This document shows positions 7,947 to 17,185 of a DNA stretch of 64,000 nt, in pieces. The stretch lies in the NCBI RefSeq assembly GCF_043195125.1, contig NZ_JBAFWR010000005.1; one strand, written 5' to 3'. The position numbers and the translations under genes were made by a program. The notes below the pieces were generated by a model. It saw only the letters and a program-made list of their open reading frames with translations. It had not been told where the DNA came from and made no database searches. Numbering within the stretch: the stretch's first letter is position 1; every line of letters starts with the position of its first letter. The DNA comes from NCEH01 sp043195125 (lineage in GTDB: Bacteria > Pseudomonadota > Alphaproteobacteria > Rhizobiales > Xanthobacteraceae).

Positions 7947-9083
7947 ATGTCGAAGCGAAGAGCAATAGCCGGCGCATTGGTAACGGCATGGCTTTCGTCT
8001 GTATCAATTTCTACACCCGCAGATGCCTGGAGCTGGACCGACGATGCCGCCGGCCAGAAGCGTGATCAAGAGGCAAGGCACTGGCTCACGGCGCAGAACA
8101 TATGCGGCGTGCAGCTCAAGGCGGACTATCTTGCGGATTTGGATTCCTGGATTGTCACGCATTTCACGACGATGGCTGATGACTATCGTCAGTTCCTCCT
8201 CGGCTCCGTTCAGAGAGCGAACGCCGACTATCTCCAGAATGCAAAGCCGGAGGAAATTAAGAAGGAATGCGCTGGTCGGGTGGAAGAGGCGTCCAAAGCC
8301 GGAGTCATCGCCGACACCAATGCCAAGCCCTTCCAATGGGCGGCTATGGCATCGCAGACCGCAGGAACACCCACCCCAAGCGCACCGCCACCAGCCGCCG
8401 TCTCAACTCCAATGGCCCCCACCGTCCCGGCCACATCACCTAAGCTTTCAGATTTCATCGGTGTCTGGAGCGACGTGACGGATGCATGTCAAAGCTACAA
8501 GCAGCGGACGGAAGGACCGTGGTTTGAGATCAAGGAAAAGTCCTTTACGTCTGAGGGCGGCGGGCTTTGCAAGGCTCCCACCTACACTCTGAAAGGGAAT
8601 GGCCTCACCATATCTGCACGTTGCAGAGCTGAGGAGTCGGGTTATGAGCCCTACAAAGAGACATTCACTCTGCACGAAGGCCGGCTTAAGAGTGCCGACA
8701 GAACCTTTATGCGCTGCACCTCGGCTACTTCCGGCGGGAATTCAGCGGCGCCCACACAAAACGAGAGGGGGGCGCTGAGAGGCCTCATAGCCATCATTGG
8801 CAAGCCAAAGAGCAATGCAGAAGCCATCGCCCAGAACACAATCATCATGGTTTCAAGCGCCCAAATGTGCGGTTTGGGAAAACGTGGCACCGCATATTCG
8901 AAGCAAAATGACCGAGCAATTCAAGGAGCAATTGCCGCAGCCTATGGGAATAGCGGGCAACAGGAAATAAGGAAAATCACCACGGGCATAATGAGGTGGC
9001 TGAATACAACAGAGTCGCCCGCAGAAGCCCGAAACGCCCTTTGCAGAATGATCGATAATTCGCTGGCTCACTTGGGGTTCTGA
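7947..9083 (+). CDS. Exported hypothetical protein (378 aa)
   Basis: Begins with a Sec signal peptide (MSKRRAIAGALVTAWLSSVS, cleavage after PADA), so the product is probably periplasmic. I chose the ATG at 7947, seven bases after GCAGGAG; the frame stays open further upstream but that would bury the signal. Three parts are visible: a Cys-containing helical region (residues 30-115), a Pro/Ala/Thr linker, then a small Cys-containing beta-rich domain (starting LSDFIGVWSDV) and a helical C-terminus (AEARNALCRMI). No known domain. It is the last gene of the island. Confidence 0.65.
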   Translation: MSKRRAIAGALVTAWLSSVSISTPADAWSWTDDAAGQKRDQEARHWLTAQNICGVQLKADYLADLDSWIVTHFTTMADDYRQFLLGSVQRANADYLQNAKPEEIKKECAGRVEEASKAGVIADTNAKPFQWAAMASQTAGTPTPSAPPPAAVSTPMAPTVPATSPKLSDFIGVWSDVTDACQSYKQRTEGPWFEIKEKSFTSEGGGLCKAPTYTLKGNGLTISARCRAEESGYEPYKETFTLHEGRLKSADRTFMRCTSATSGGNSAAPTQNERGALRGLIAIIGKPKSNAEAIAQNTIIMVSSAQMCGLGKRGTAYSKQNDRAIQGAIAAAYGNSGQQEIRKITTGIMRWLNTTESPAEARNALCRMIDNSLAHLGF

Positions 9084-9166
9084 ACTCTGGACCGGCGCTT
9101 GGATGACCAAGGCCGTCAACTCGCCGGAAAAGCGGGCGTGGATTCCCTCCAGATCGCGTCAAAGCA

Positions 9167-9198
9167 GGGATACAAGGGCGGGGGTCAAAGGGATACAA
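9167..9198 (+). other. Putative integrase arm-binding repeats, right end
   Basis: GGGATACAA at 9167-9175 and 9190-9198, 23 bp apart, in the same orientation as the copy beside the integrase gene at the left end. They lie about 50-85 bp inside the right 110-bp repeat, the expected place for arm sites. Confidence 0.4.
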
Positions 9199-9251
9199 TC
9201 ACTGATCCGAGGGCCAAGTCAGAGAGTAAGGAAATGGATTTTCCGGTCCGC

Positions 9252-9361
9252 GCCCGAGACAGGAAGCCTTGAATGCTTCAGGGCCGCAATAGCTCAGCTG
9301 GTAGAGCACCTCATTCGTAATGAGGGGGTCGGGGGTTCGAATCCCTCTTGCGGCACCATTT
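9252..9361 (+). repeat. Right island boundary, 110-bp direct repeat
   Basis: Second copy of the boundary repeat (see 1378-1487), one mismatch. It ends at the T run following the tRNA; sequence beyond is presumed chromosomal. Confidence 0.9.
9283..9358 (+). tRNA. tRNA-Thr(CGU), right copy
   Basis: Identical over all 76 nt to the left copy, with the same anticodon CGU and encoded CCA. One of the two is the original host gene and the other was brought by the island. Because 31 bp upstream are also shared, both may keep part of a promoter. Confidence 0.97.
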
Positions 9362-9710
9362 CCTGGAAAAAATATATTTAATTTCATATGTTTGCTGGCA
9401 GCCAATCGCGCCAGCCGACAAATCGGCCCACAAAATCACCCGACTGTTCGCTCACGGGAACTTTGGGATGGCGCGAGACCGACCGGATTGCGACGTCGTC
9501 GGTCGGGGTGCCGGTCGTTCTACCTATTGCGCAGTCGCGTGCTCGACACCTAATCCAAGGTAGCAGTTGCAGCTTCTCGAAGCGCAAAGAGTGGGCGGGG
9601 CTGGGGGGTCAGCAAAAGCCTGCGGTCTTGGCATTCATGCTCGGCTATTCACGAGTCCCACAATCTAGCTTAAGCGTGGGATTAGCGAAATTAATGCTGA
9701 CAGGCGATCC
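9362..9710. other. Intergenic region, island end to LuxR gene
   Basis: About 350 bp without a supported gene. The only feature seen is an inverted repeat TCCCAC-N14-GTGGGA (9656-9681), 30 bp before the LuxR-type start codon, which could be an operator or a short hairpin in the leader. Confidence 0.4.
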
Positions 9711-10487
9711 ATGCAGGCGGATTTTCAGGACGTAGCCCATCGCCTTTGGGATGAAATTTCCGATTTCGAGCAGACCCAGTCCGGATCCGCCGTGACCCAC
9801 CTCATGGGCGCGCTGTGCAAGCGGGTGGGCGCGTGGAATGCGACATGGGCCGGCGCAATCCGGGTGAATGACGCGCCGGACGGCGATCCGCTTCAAGGGT
9901 GGCGGGTTGCCTCGGTTCAGGCGCTGCATCCGGTCGAGCCCCACCCGGATGAAACCCACTTCATGGAGATCCTCGATGTGTGGGACCGTCGAGAGATCGA
10001 CCCCTCTTTCCTGCTGCCGCTTAAGCAGGTGGGCGCCTTCAGAAGCTATTCGCTGCGGCGCGAGTTGCCGCGCAGCTGGTTCTCATCGGAATTCTACAAG
10101 CGCCATTACGCCTCCGTGGGCACGCGCGACGCTGCATTCGTCGCGTTTCCGCTTAACGATGATTGCGAGTCGCATTTCGGTTTCTATTCCAAAACAACTT
10201 TCCAGGACCAGCATATTGCAGAATTGATCTACGCATTGCGCGGTATAAAATGGTTTCATCGCCACTTAATGTTGAGCAACGGCTTGTTTCTGGCGAAAGA
10301 ATTGCTCACGCCGGCTGAGCGCAAGGTCTTGCGCCTTTTGCTTACCAAGGCGTCGGAAGCCGAGATCGCGCGCGTTCTGGACCTCTCGAAGGCAACGGTG
10401 CACCAGCGGGTCACAAGTATATTTCGGAAGTTCGGTGTTTCCAGCCGCGCAGCGCTGATGAGCCTATGGATCCAAAGTGTAAGCTGA
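9711..10487 (+). CDS. LuxR-family transcriptional regulator
   Basis: 258 residues. The C-terminal 65 residues form a LuxR/GerE helix-turn-helix: LTPAERKVLRLLLTKASEAE, IARVLDLSKATVHQRVTSIF, RKFGVSSRAAL. The N-terminal 190 residues do not show the set of Trp/Tyr/Asp residues of acyl-homoserine-lactone pockets, so the signal is unknown. The gene is 112 bp upstream of the two-partner secretion genes on the same strand, and a near-perfect palindrome lies in that gap, so control of adhesin expression is a reasonable inference. Confidence 0.85.
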   Translation: MQADFQDVAHRLWDEISDFEQTQSGSAVTHLMGALCKRVGAWNATWAGAIRVNDAPDGDPLQGWRVASVQALHPVEPHPDETHFMEILDVWDRREIDPSFLLPLKQVGAFRSYSLRRELPRSWFSSEFYKRHYASVGTRDAAFVAFPLNDDCESHFGFYSKTTFQDQHIAELIYALRGIKWFHRHLMLSNGLFLAKELLTPAERKVLRLLLTKASEAEIARVLDLSKATVHQRVTSIFRKFGVSSRAALMSLWIQSVS

Positions 10488-10506
10488 AACCCCGCGGATA
10501 ATCGTA

Positions 10507-10522
10507 TCCTCTATTTAGAGGA
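10507..10522. promoter_or_regulatory. Palindrome TCCTCTA-TT-TAGAGGA before tpsA
   Basis: Seven-base arms around a two-base centre, between the LuxR-type gene and tpsA. Size and symmetry fit a dimeric regulator operator. No clear -10 element was identified beside it. Confidence 0.4.
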
Positions 10523-10599
10523 ATGGTGAAAATTACCCGACGATACTATGCTTCGCCGACGACGCTGCGCGAGGGTGGCTAACGACACTCGCCTGTGGC

Positions 10600-13500
10600 A
10601 TGGGGGCTGGAATGGCGGGGCTGATGGGGGGTGCTGGAGCGAACGTTCCGCACCAAGGTGTTCTTTCGCGGCGCGCGATTGCGCTGCTATCCAGCTCGGC
10701 ATTGGTCTTCGCTTCTGGTCCGGTTTTAGCTCAAGCGTTGCCCACCGGCGGCAGCATATCGTCTGGGCAGGCAGCCATCTCGTCTTCCTCGGGATCGAGC
10801 ATGCTGATCACCCAGGGCTCGCGCACTGCCATTATCAATTGGGGCAGCTTCTCCATCGGTGCCGGAAACAGCGTGCGTTTCGAAAATGGCGCCGGTGCGA
10901 CGCTCAACCGCGTCACCGGCCTCTCGCGCTCGCAGATCGATGGCATGCTTTCCGCGACCGGCAGCGTCTATCTGGTCAATCCCAACGGCATCACTGTCGG
11001 ACCCGGCGGCCAGGTGAGCACCGGCGGCTCATTCGTGGCCTCGACGCATGATGTCTCGGATGCCGAGTTCAATGCCGGCGGGGCCATGACCTTCCGGGGA
11101 TCCAGCAAGGCCAGCGTCATCAACTACGGTACCATCGGCGCGCTCGGCGGCGACGTGGCCCTGATCGCCCGGAAGGTGGAGAATGCCGGCACCATCACTG
11201 CGCCCAACGGCACAGTGGGGCTGGCGGCCGGCTACGAAGTGCTGGTGCGCGACGCCGCGCTCTCCGACGGCAAGTTCGTGGTGAAGGTCGGCGGGGCCGA
11301 TACCGAGGCGAAGACCTCCGGTGTCATCAAAGCCGCCGAGGTGGAGCTGAAGGCCAACGGCGGCAACGTCTATGCGCTGGCGGGCAATACGCACAGCCTC
11401 ACCAAGGCTACCGGCATCGCCAGCAGGGGCGGACGCATTTTCCTGACGGCTGGCGAGGGGGGCACCGTCACCGCCACCCAAAAGGTGGTCGCGCGCTCCG
11501 CACCCTCGGGAGCACGGGCGAAGGGCGGCGAGATCCGAGTCTCCGGCGGAAAGGTTACGGTCTCGGGCAAGCTGGATGCCACTGGCGAAGGAGACAACGG
11601 CGGCACCATCGTCGTGACGGCCCGCGAGATCGAGCTGGCGGCGGGCGCCGATCTGGATGTGTCCGGATCCGCGGGCGGCCTGGTGCTGGTGGGTGGCGAC
11701 TATCAAGGTGGCAAGGACGCGGCGACAAAATATCTATCGGCGACGGTGGCCAATGCCGAGACGGTGACGGTGGCACCGGGCGCCACCATCCGGGCGGACG
11801 GCACGCAAGGGGCCGGCGGCAAGGTGGTGGTGTGGTCCGATTCGCACACCAGCTTCCAAGGCTCTCTTTCCGCCACGGGCGCCGGCATGGCCGACGGCGG
11901 CGATGCGGAAGTCTCCGGAAAGGCGGTGCTGGATTTTCGCGGCACGGCGGACCTACGCAGCGAAGGCGGCAGCTTCGGCACCTTGCTGCTTGATCCATAC
12001 GATCTGACCATTTCGGCGGGAACCAGTTCCGGCATGTCCGGCTTCGATGCCAGCGCCGATAACAGCATCCTCAATGTGACCACGCTTACCGCCGCCCTTG
12101 CCGGCGCGAACGTGGTGGTGACAACTGGAAGCAGTGGTTCGCAGGCGGGCAACATCACGGTAGCCACGCCCATTACCTGGAGCGCGAACAGCGTGCTGAC
12201 GCTGACCGCGGCGGGCAGCATCCTGATCAATGCGGATATCACCGCGACCGGCGCGACGGCGGGATTGGCGCTGAACTTCGGCGGCAGCTACAGCCTGAAC
12301 AATGGCGCGCGCGTCACCCTCTCGGGCGCGTCCGCCTCCTTCGCCACCAATGGCTCCGCTTATACCTTGATCCACGACGCCACAGGCCTTCAGGCCATGG
12401 GAACCAGCGGCCTCTACGCTCTCGGCAACGACATCGACGCCTCGGCCACGGCGGGCTGGAACGCCGGTGCCGGATTCGCGCCCATCGGGGCCTTCGCCGG
12501 AACATTCACCGGTTTGAATCACGTCATCGACGGGCTCACCATCAACCGCCCCGACACCGACAGTGTCGGCCTGTTCGGCTCCACGAGCGGTGCGACCATC
12601 AGCAATATCGGCCTGACCAACAGCCGCGTCACCGGGCGCGAAAGGGTCGGCGGACTCATTGGTAACCAGATAGACAGCTCGGTTAGGGCCTCTTTCAGTG
12701 ACGGTATTATCGTCGGCTTGCAGGATAATGTCGGCGGGCTGGTCGGCATCGTCTTTGGTTTAGGGAGCGTGACGGATTCCTACACCCTCGGCTCTGTCTC
12801 CGGAGGCGGCAGGACCGGTGGCCTGGTTGGACTGTTGAACGGGAGCATATCTGCGGTGTCCGTTTCCGGATCCCACAGTCAGGCGAGCGTCGCCGGGACC
12901 TCGCAGGTCGGTGGCCTGGTGGGCTTTACCGTGGGCGGCGATTTCTCGGTGTCGGTCAGCAACAGCTACAGTGTCGGGAGCGTGACCGGCGACAGCAATG
13001 TCGGCGGGCTGATCGGTGATGCGCGGGGAAGCATTTCGAATGTCTACAGCACCGGCCGCGTTTCAGGTTCGTCATCGGTCGGTGGGCTGATTGGCAATGA
13101 CATCGCTTCGATCAGCGGCGCGTATTGGGACGTCGACAGCTCGGGCACGAGCAATGCCGTGGGCGCGGGCAGCGGCACCGGCATTACCGCGATCTACAGG
13201 TCTTCCACGACGCCGAATGCGTTCGCGCAGGCCACCTATGCCGGATTCGACTTCGCCAACACCTGGTACATGATCGAGGGCTCGACGAGGCCCTTCCTGC
13301 GTTCGGAATATTCCACCACCATCGCCAACGCTCACCATCTCCAGTTGATGAGCATGAATCTTGGCGCCAGCTACACGCTGGGCGCCAATATCGATCTCTC
13401 CGTCTTGCAGCAGCCCGCACAGATGTGGAGCAGCGCGGGCTTTTCGCCGGTTGGGTCGATGGCAACGCCCTTCACCGGGAGCCTGAATGGCGCGGGCCAT

Positions 13501-16500
13501 ACGCTGGCCAATCTCTATATCAACCGGCCGAGTGCCGATTATACTGGCTTGTTTGGCGCCACGGGGAACGCCACGATCGCCAATATCGGATTGCTCGGTG
13601 GCTCCGTGGTGGGACGGGGGCAAGTGGGTGGCATTGCGGGTTACGCTGGCAACTCAAATCTTCTGCAAGTATATTCCAGCGCCGCAATCTCCGGGTACAA
13701 CTTTACTGGTGGACTTCTGGGGGAAAGCTGGATCGGAAGCATCGTCAATTCTTACGTGACGGGTTCGGTCTCTGCCCTCGGCTCCACAGGCGGGCTGATT
13801 GGCTATGCGGAGGCAACCAGCCTTTCCAGCGTCTATGCGTCTGGCTACGTCTCAGGCGGTGTCGGAGGAGGGCTTATCGGTGTTTTTGGCTACTCCCCCA
13901 CATTGGTGAATGCCTACTGGGACAGTGAAACAACAGGACGCTCGACCAGTGTCGGCGGCGGCGTTACGCTTCCGGGCGGCACTGCGCTTACGACGGCCCA
14001 ATTGCAGGGCACCTTGCCCGCGGGCTTCGACCCCACGGTTTGGGGCACGGGACCGGGATTGTATCCCTATCTGAAGGCGTTCTACGGGGCGGGCGAGGTG
14101 CCCGTCGCCATTTCCGGCAAGGCCTATACGGACAGCGGCACGACGGCCTCCAAGGGCGCGGGCGTCACGGTCATGGCCGGCGGTACTCAGGTCGGGCGCG
14201 CAACCAGCGGCGCGAACGGCTATTATTACGTCTTGTCCGCGCCCGGCTTCACCGATCCCGGCACCGGCTTCCTGGCCTATACCTCCTCATCCGCCAGCTA
14301 CGGCAATGCCTCGTCTGGCCTGAACCTGTGGGGCAATACCCTGCGCGTGGCCACGGGCGCAGCGACGAATTCCGCCATGCAAACCGTCCTCGCGGGGGCC
14401 TATGGCTCGAATACGGCCGTGGGCACGCTGCTGAGCGGGCTCGCCAATCTCGATGTCTCGGCCTCCGGAGCCTTCGCCGTGGATACGGCCGTCACTCGCA
14501 CCGGCGCCGTTGGCATTGCCGCGGGCGGCGATCTCGAGATCGCGACGACGGGCACCGTCCAGGGTGGAGGCAATGTCACCTTGTCCGGCAGCCACTTCGT
14601 CAACCTGCGCGGCGCGGATGCGGTGGCAAGCACCGGCGGGCGCTGGCTGGTCTATCTGCCGGGCTCCACGGGCAACACCTACGGCGACCTCGACAGTGCC
14701 AATTATGCGGTCTGGAACCGGACGCTGGCGGACGGAGCGGTGGCGCAGAGCGGCAATCGCTATATCTTCGCCGTCCAGCCCACAGTGACCATCACGGCGG
14801 ATGCGGCAACCAAGACCTATGGCGATGCCGTGACCCCGACGGCCTACACGCTGTCCGGCGAAACGGCAGGGGTGGCCGGCGCCTATCTCGGCATCGACAG
14901 CGGCGCCTTCACCGCCGGCCCGACCCTTGCAAGCACCGGCAGCGCCGCGACGGCCGATGTCGGCGGCTACACCATCACCGCCTCGGGCGCCACCACGGAC
15001 CTCGGCTTCGCCATCACCTATGGCACCGGCACCCTGACGGTTGATCCGGCCACGCTCATCGTTACCGCGGACAGTGGCACCATGGTCTATGGAGATCCGG
15101 TGCCGACGCTGGGCTACGGCGCCTCGGGCTGGAAGAACGGCCAGACGGACAGCTTGCTGACCGGTGTCGACGTGACCACGGACGCGACCTCCACCTCCGA
15201 CGTGGGAACGAGCTACACCACCACCGCTTCCGGAGGCACCCTTTCCGGCGCCGCCACGGGGAACTATGTCTTCTCCTACGCGGGCGGCAGCTTCTCCGTG
15301 ACGCCGCGCCCGCTGACCATCACCGCCGACGGCCAGAGCATGGCGTATGGCGATACGGTGCCGGGGCTGACCTACGGGGTCGGCGGCGGTGGGTTGGTGA
15401 ATGGCGATACGCTCTCCGGCGCGCTGGCCACAACCGCCTCGTCCACGACGGGCGTGGGCCTCTACGGCATCACGCAAGGCACGCTGGCCGCTTCAGCCAA
15501 TTATAACCTGAGCTATGTGGGGGCGAACGTCTCGGTGACGCCGCGCCCGCTGACCATCACCGCCGATGGCCAGAGCATGGTGTATGGCGATACGGTTCCG
15601 GGACTGACCTATTTGGTCGGCGGCGCTGGCCTGGTGAACGGGGATATGCTCTCCGGCGCGCTGGCCACAACAGCGTCTTCCACGACGGGCGTGGGCCTCT
15701 ACGGCATCACGCAAGGCACGCTGGCCGCGTCAGCGAATTATGCGCTCAGCTATGTGGGGGCGAATGTCTCGGTGACGCCGCGCCCGCTGACCGTTACCGC
15801 AAATGGCCAGAGCATGGTGTATGGTAACGCAGTCCCTGATCTGACTTACGCCGTCGGCGGTGCTGGCCTCGTGAATGGCGATACGCTCTCCGGCGCGCTG
15901 ACTACAATGGGCTCTTCCACGACGAGCGTGGGCCTCTATGGCATCACGCAAGGCAGCCTCGCGGCCTCGCCCAACTATAGCCTGACCTACACGGGCGCAA
16001 ACCTCTCCATCACCCCGCGCCCGCTTTCGGTGACGGCAGATAGCCAGAGCATGATCTATGGCAACGCAGTCCCTGATCTGACTTACGCCGTCGGCGGTGC
16101 TGGCCTCGTGAATGGCGATGTGCTGACCGGCGCGCTGGCCACAACCGCCTCCTCCACGACGAGCGTGGGCCTCTATGGCATCACGCAAGGCAGCCTCGCG
16201 GCCTCGCCCAACTATAGCCTGACCTATAAGGACGCAAACCTCTCCATCACCGCGCGCCCGCTTTCGGTGACGGCAGATAGCCAGAGCATGATCTATGGCA
16301 ACGCAGTCCCTGATCTGACTTACGCCATCGGCGGTGCTGGCCTCGTGAATGGCGATGTGCTGACCGGCGCGCTGGCCACAACCGCCTCCTCCACGACGAG
16401 CGTGGGCCTGTATGGCATCACGCAAGGCAACCTCGCGGCCTCGCCCAACTATAGCCTGACCTATACGGACGCAAACCTCTCCATCATCCCGCGCCCGCTT

Positions 16501-17181
16501 TCGGTGACGGCAGATAGCCAGAGCATGATCTATGGCAACGCCACGCCGGCGCTGACCTATGTCGTCGGCGGCGCGGGCTTGGTAAATGGCGATATGCTGA
16601 CCGGCGCACTGGCGACGAGCGCCGCGTCCACGTCCGACGTGGGCACCTACGTCATCGAACAGGGCACGCTCGCCGCTTCGTCCAACTATGCGGTCGGTTA
16701 TAGTGCGGGGCTTGTCAGCGTGATGCCGCGGGCGATCACGGTGGCCGCCGTCAATCAGCAGCGACCGGTGGGGACTGCCAATCCGGTCTTCACCTATACC
16801 CTCGGGGGCCTTGGCCTGGTGAATGCCGACGCGCTCTCGGGCGCGCTTGCCAGCCCGGCAGATGCGCGTTCGGCAATGGGGCAATATCCGATCCTCCAGG
16901 GAACGCTCACCGCCACGGCCAATTATGCGCTGGCCTACTTACCTGGCGTGCTGGCAGTCATCGGCGATAACCGGCCCGGCGCGACCACCTTTGTGGAGAT
17001 AACCGCGCCGGATCAGTTCATCGCAACCCTCGACACCAAAGATCTCGTCTCCCTCCTGTACCAACCCGCCTCGCCGCCCGTCGTCGCCCAATGCGGCGCC
17101 TCGTCGGGCAACCCGTGCGCGCTTCTGCCCACCGCCGCCAACTTGCCCAGCGGCCGCTGGCTGAGCTTCCGGAGCCAGTGA
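10600..17181 (+). CDS. TpsA-type two-partner secretion adhesin (2193 aa)
   Basis: Giant exported protein. After a signal region ending PVLAQ (residue 45) comes the TPS secretion domain, with the hallmark NPNGI at 127-131 (SVYLVNPNGITVGPGG), recognised by the TpsB partner. A beta-helix region follows, then GLUG-type repeats (about 625-1115: VGGLIG, SVGLFG, VGGLVG), a possible Cna-B-like segment near 1165 and MBG/YDG repeats (about 1400-2120). The C-terminus (CGASSGNPC then LPSGRWLSFRSQ) has a Cys pair and no autotransporter barrel, consistent with TpsB-dependent export. It is probably a surface or released adhesin. The start is uncertain: several ATG codons lie within the first nine and none has a strong ribosome site. 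Confidence 0.9.
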   Translation: MGAGMAGLMGGAGANVPHQGVLSRRAIALLSSSALVFASGPVLAQALPTGGSISSGQAAISSSSGSSMLITQGSRTAIINWGSFSIGAGNSVRFENGAGATLNRVTGLSRSQIDGMLSATGSVYLVNPNGITVGPGGQVSTGGSFVASTHDVSDAEFNAGGAMTFRGSSKASVINYGTIGALGGDVALIARKVENAGTITAPNGTVGLAAGYEVLVRDAALSDGKFVVKVGGADTEAKTSGVIKAAEVELKANGGNVYALAGNTHSLTKATGIASRGGRIFLTAGEGGTVTATQKVVARSAPSGARAKGGEIRVSGGKVTVSGKLDATGEGDNGGTIVVTAREIELAAGADLDVSGSAGGLVLVGGDYQGGKDAATKYLSATVANAETVTVAPGATIRADGTQGAGGKVVVWSDSHTSFQGSLSATGAGMADGGDAEVSGKAVLDFRGTADLRSEGGSFGTLLLDPYDLTISAGTSSGMSGFDASADNSILNVTTLTAALAGANVVVTTGSSGSQAGNITVATPITWSANSVLTLTAAGSILINADITATGATAGLALNFGGSYSLNNGARVTLSGASASFATNGSAYTLIHDATGLQAMGTSGLYALGNDIDASATAGWNAGAGFAPIGAFAGTFTGLNHVIDGLTINRPDTDSVGLFGSTSGATISNIGLTNSRVTGRERVGGLIGNQIDSSVRASFSDGIIVGLQDNVGGLVGIVFGLGSVTDSYTLGSVSGGGRTGGLVGLLNGSISAVSVSGSHSQASVAGTSQVGGLVGFTVGGDFSVSVSNSYSVGSVTGDSNVGGLIGDARGSISNVYSTGRVSGSSSVGGLIGNDIASISGAYWDVDSSGTSNAVGAGSGTGITAIYRSSTTPNAFAQATYAGFDFANTWYMIEGSTRPFLRSEYSTTIANAHHLQLMSMNLGASYTLGANIDLSVLQQPAQMWSSAGFSPVGSMATPFTGSLNGAGHTLANLYINRPSADYTGLFGATGNATIANIGLLGGSVVGRGQVGGIAGYAGNSNLLQVYSSAAISGYNFTGGLLGESWIGSIVNSYVTGSVSALGSTGGLIGYAEATSLSSVYASGYVSGGVGGGLIGVFGYSPTLVNAYWDSETTGRSTSVGGGVTLPGGTALTTAQLQGTLPAGFDPTVWGTGPGLYPYLKAFYGAGEVPVAISGKAYTDSGTTASKGAGVTVMAGGTQVGRATSGANGYYYVLSAPGFTDPGTGFLAYTSSSASYGNASSGLNLWGNTLRVATGAATNSAMQTVLAGAYGSNTAVGTLLSGLANLDVSASGAFAVDTAVTRTGAVGIAAGGDLEIATTGTVQGGGNVTLSGSHFVNLRGADAVASTGGRWLVYLPGSTGNTYGDLDSANYAVWNRTLADGAVAQSGNRYIFAVQPTVTITADAATKTYGDAVTPTAYTLSGETAGVAGAYLGIDSGAFTAGPTLASTGSAATADVGGYTITASGATTDLGFAITYGTGTLTVDPATLIVTADSGTMVYGDPVPTLGYGASGWKNGQTDSLLTGVDVTTDATSTSDVGTSYTTTASGGTLSGAATGNYVFSYAGGSFSVTPRPLTITADGQSMAYGDTVPGLTYGVGGGGLVNGDTLSGALATTASSTTGVGLYGITQGTLAASANYNLSYVGANVSVTPRPLTITADGQSMVYGDTVPGLTYLVGGAGLVNGDMLSGALATTASSTTGVGLYGITQGTLAASANYALSYVGANVSVTPRPLTVTANGQSMVYGNAVPDLTYAVGGAGLVNGDTLSGALTTMGSSTTSVGLYGITQGSLAASPNYSLTYTGANLSITPRPLSVTADSQSMIYGNAVPDLTYAVGGAGLVNGDVLTGALATTASSTTSVGLYGITQGSLAASPNYSLTYKDANLSITARPLSVTADSQSMIYGNAVPDLTYAIGGAGLVNGDVLTGALATTASSTTSVGLYGITQGNLAASPNYSLTYTDANLSIIPRPLSVTADSQSMIYGNATPALTYVVGGAGLVNGDMLTGALATSAASTSDVGTYVIEQGTLAASSNYAVGYSAGLVSVMPRAITVAAVNQQRPVGTANPVFTYTLGGLGLVNADALSGALASPADARSAMGQYPILQGTLTATANYALAYLPGVLAVIGDNRPGATTFVEITAPDQFIATLDTKDLVSLLYQPASPPVVAQCGASSGNPCALLPTAANLPSGRWLSFRSQ
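15301..16959 (+). repeat. Seven tandem 237-bp MBG-type repeats inside tpsA
   Basis: Units begin at 15301, 15538, 15775, 16012, 16249, 16486 and 16723, each 79 codons, starting at or near TPRPL(T/S)(I/V)TA and containing Y(G/A)..VP.LTY and GLYGITQG. Adjacent units at 15.8-16.5 kb are almost identical in DNA; the last is diverged. Such near-identity suggests recent expansion, homogenisation or array-length variation. Confidence 0.85.
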
Positions 17182-17185
17182 CGAG

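Larger units (their letters stand above)
1378..9361. mobile_element. Integrative genomic island in tRNA-Thr(CGU)
   Basis: A 110-bp direct repeat with one mismatch bounds a 7.87-kb segment. Both copies contain a complete, identical tRNA-Thr gene plus 31 bp of 5' flank and 3 bp of 3' flank. A tyrosine integrase gene lies next to the left copy and reads inward. The interior has long AT-rich stretches (about 3.1-6.6 kb), unlike the flanking DNA. Cargo, in order: integrase, ribbon-helix-helix protein, HUH endonuclease, serine recombinase, FRG protein, XRE regulator, two membrane proteins and one exported protein. No conjugation genes are seen, so transfer would need help or an unseen route. Confidence 0.9.

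Noticed and set aside
9283..9358. Second tRNA-Thr as an assembly duplication
   Set aside because: Flanks differ on both sides, there is a real mismatch in the repeat, and an integrase lies beside one copy, all expected of an integrated element.
9711..10487. Quorum-sensing receptor with an acyl-homoserine-lactone pocket
   Set aside because: The usual conserved pocket residues are not evident and no LuxI-type synthase is nearby.
15730..16884. A repetitive 384-codon frame on the minus strand
   Set aside because: It is the reverse of the MBG repeats of tpsA.
15301..16959. Possible CRISPR array
   Set aside because: The repeats are 237 bp, tandem, without spacers, in frame and coding.
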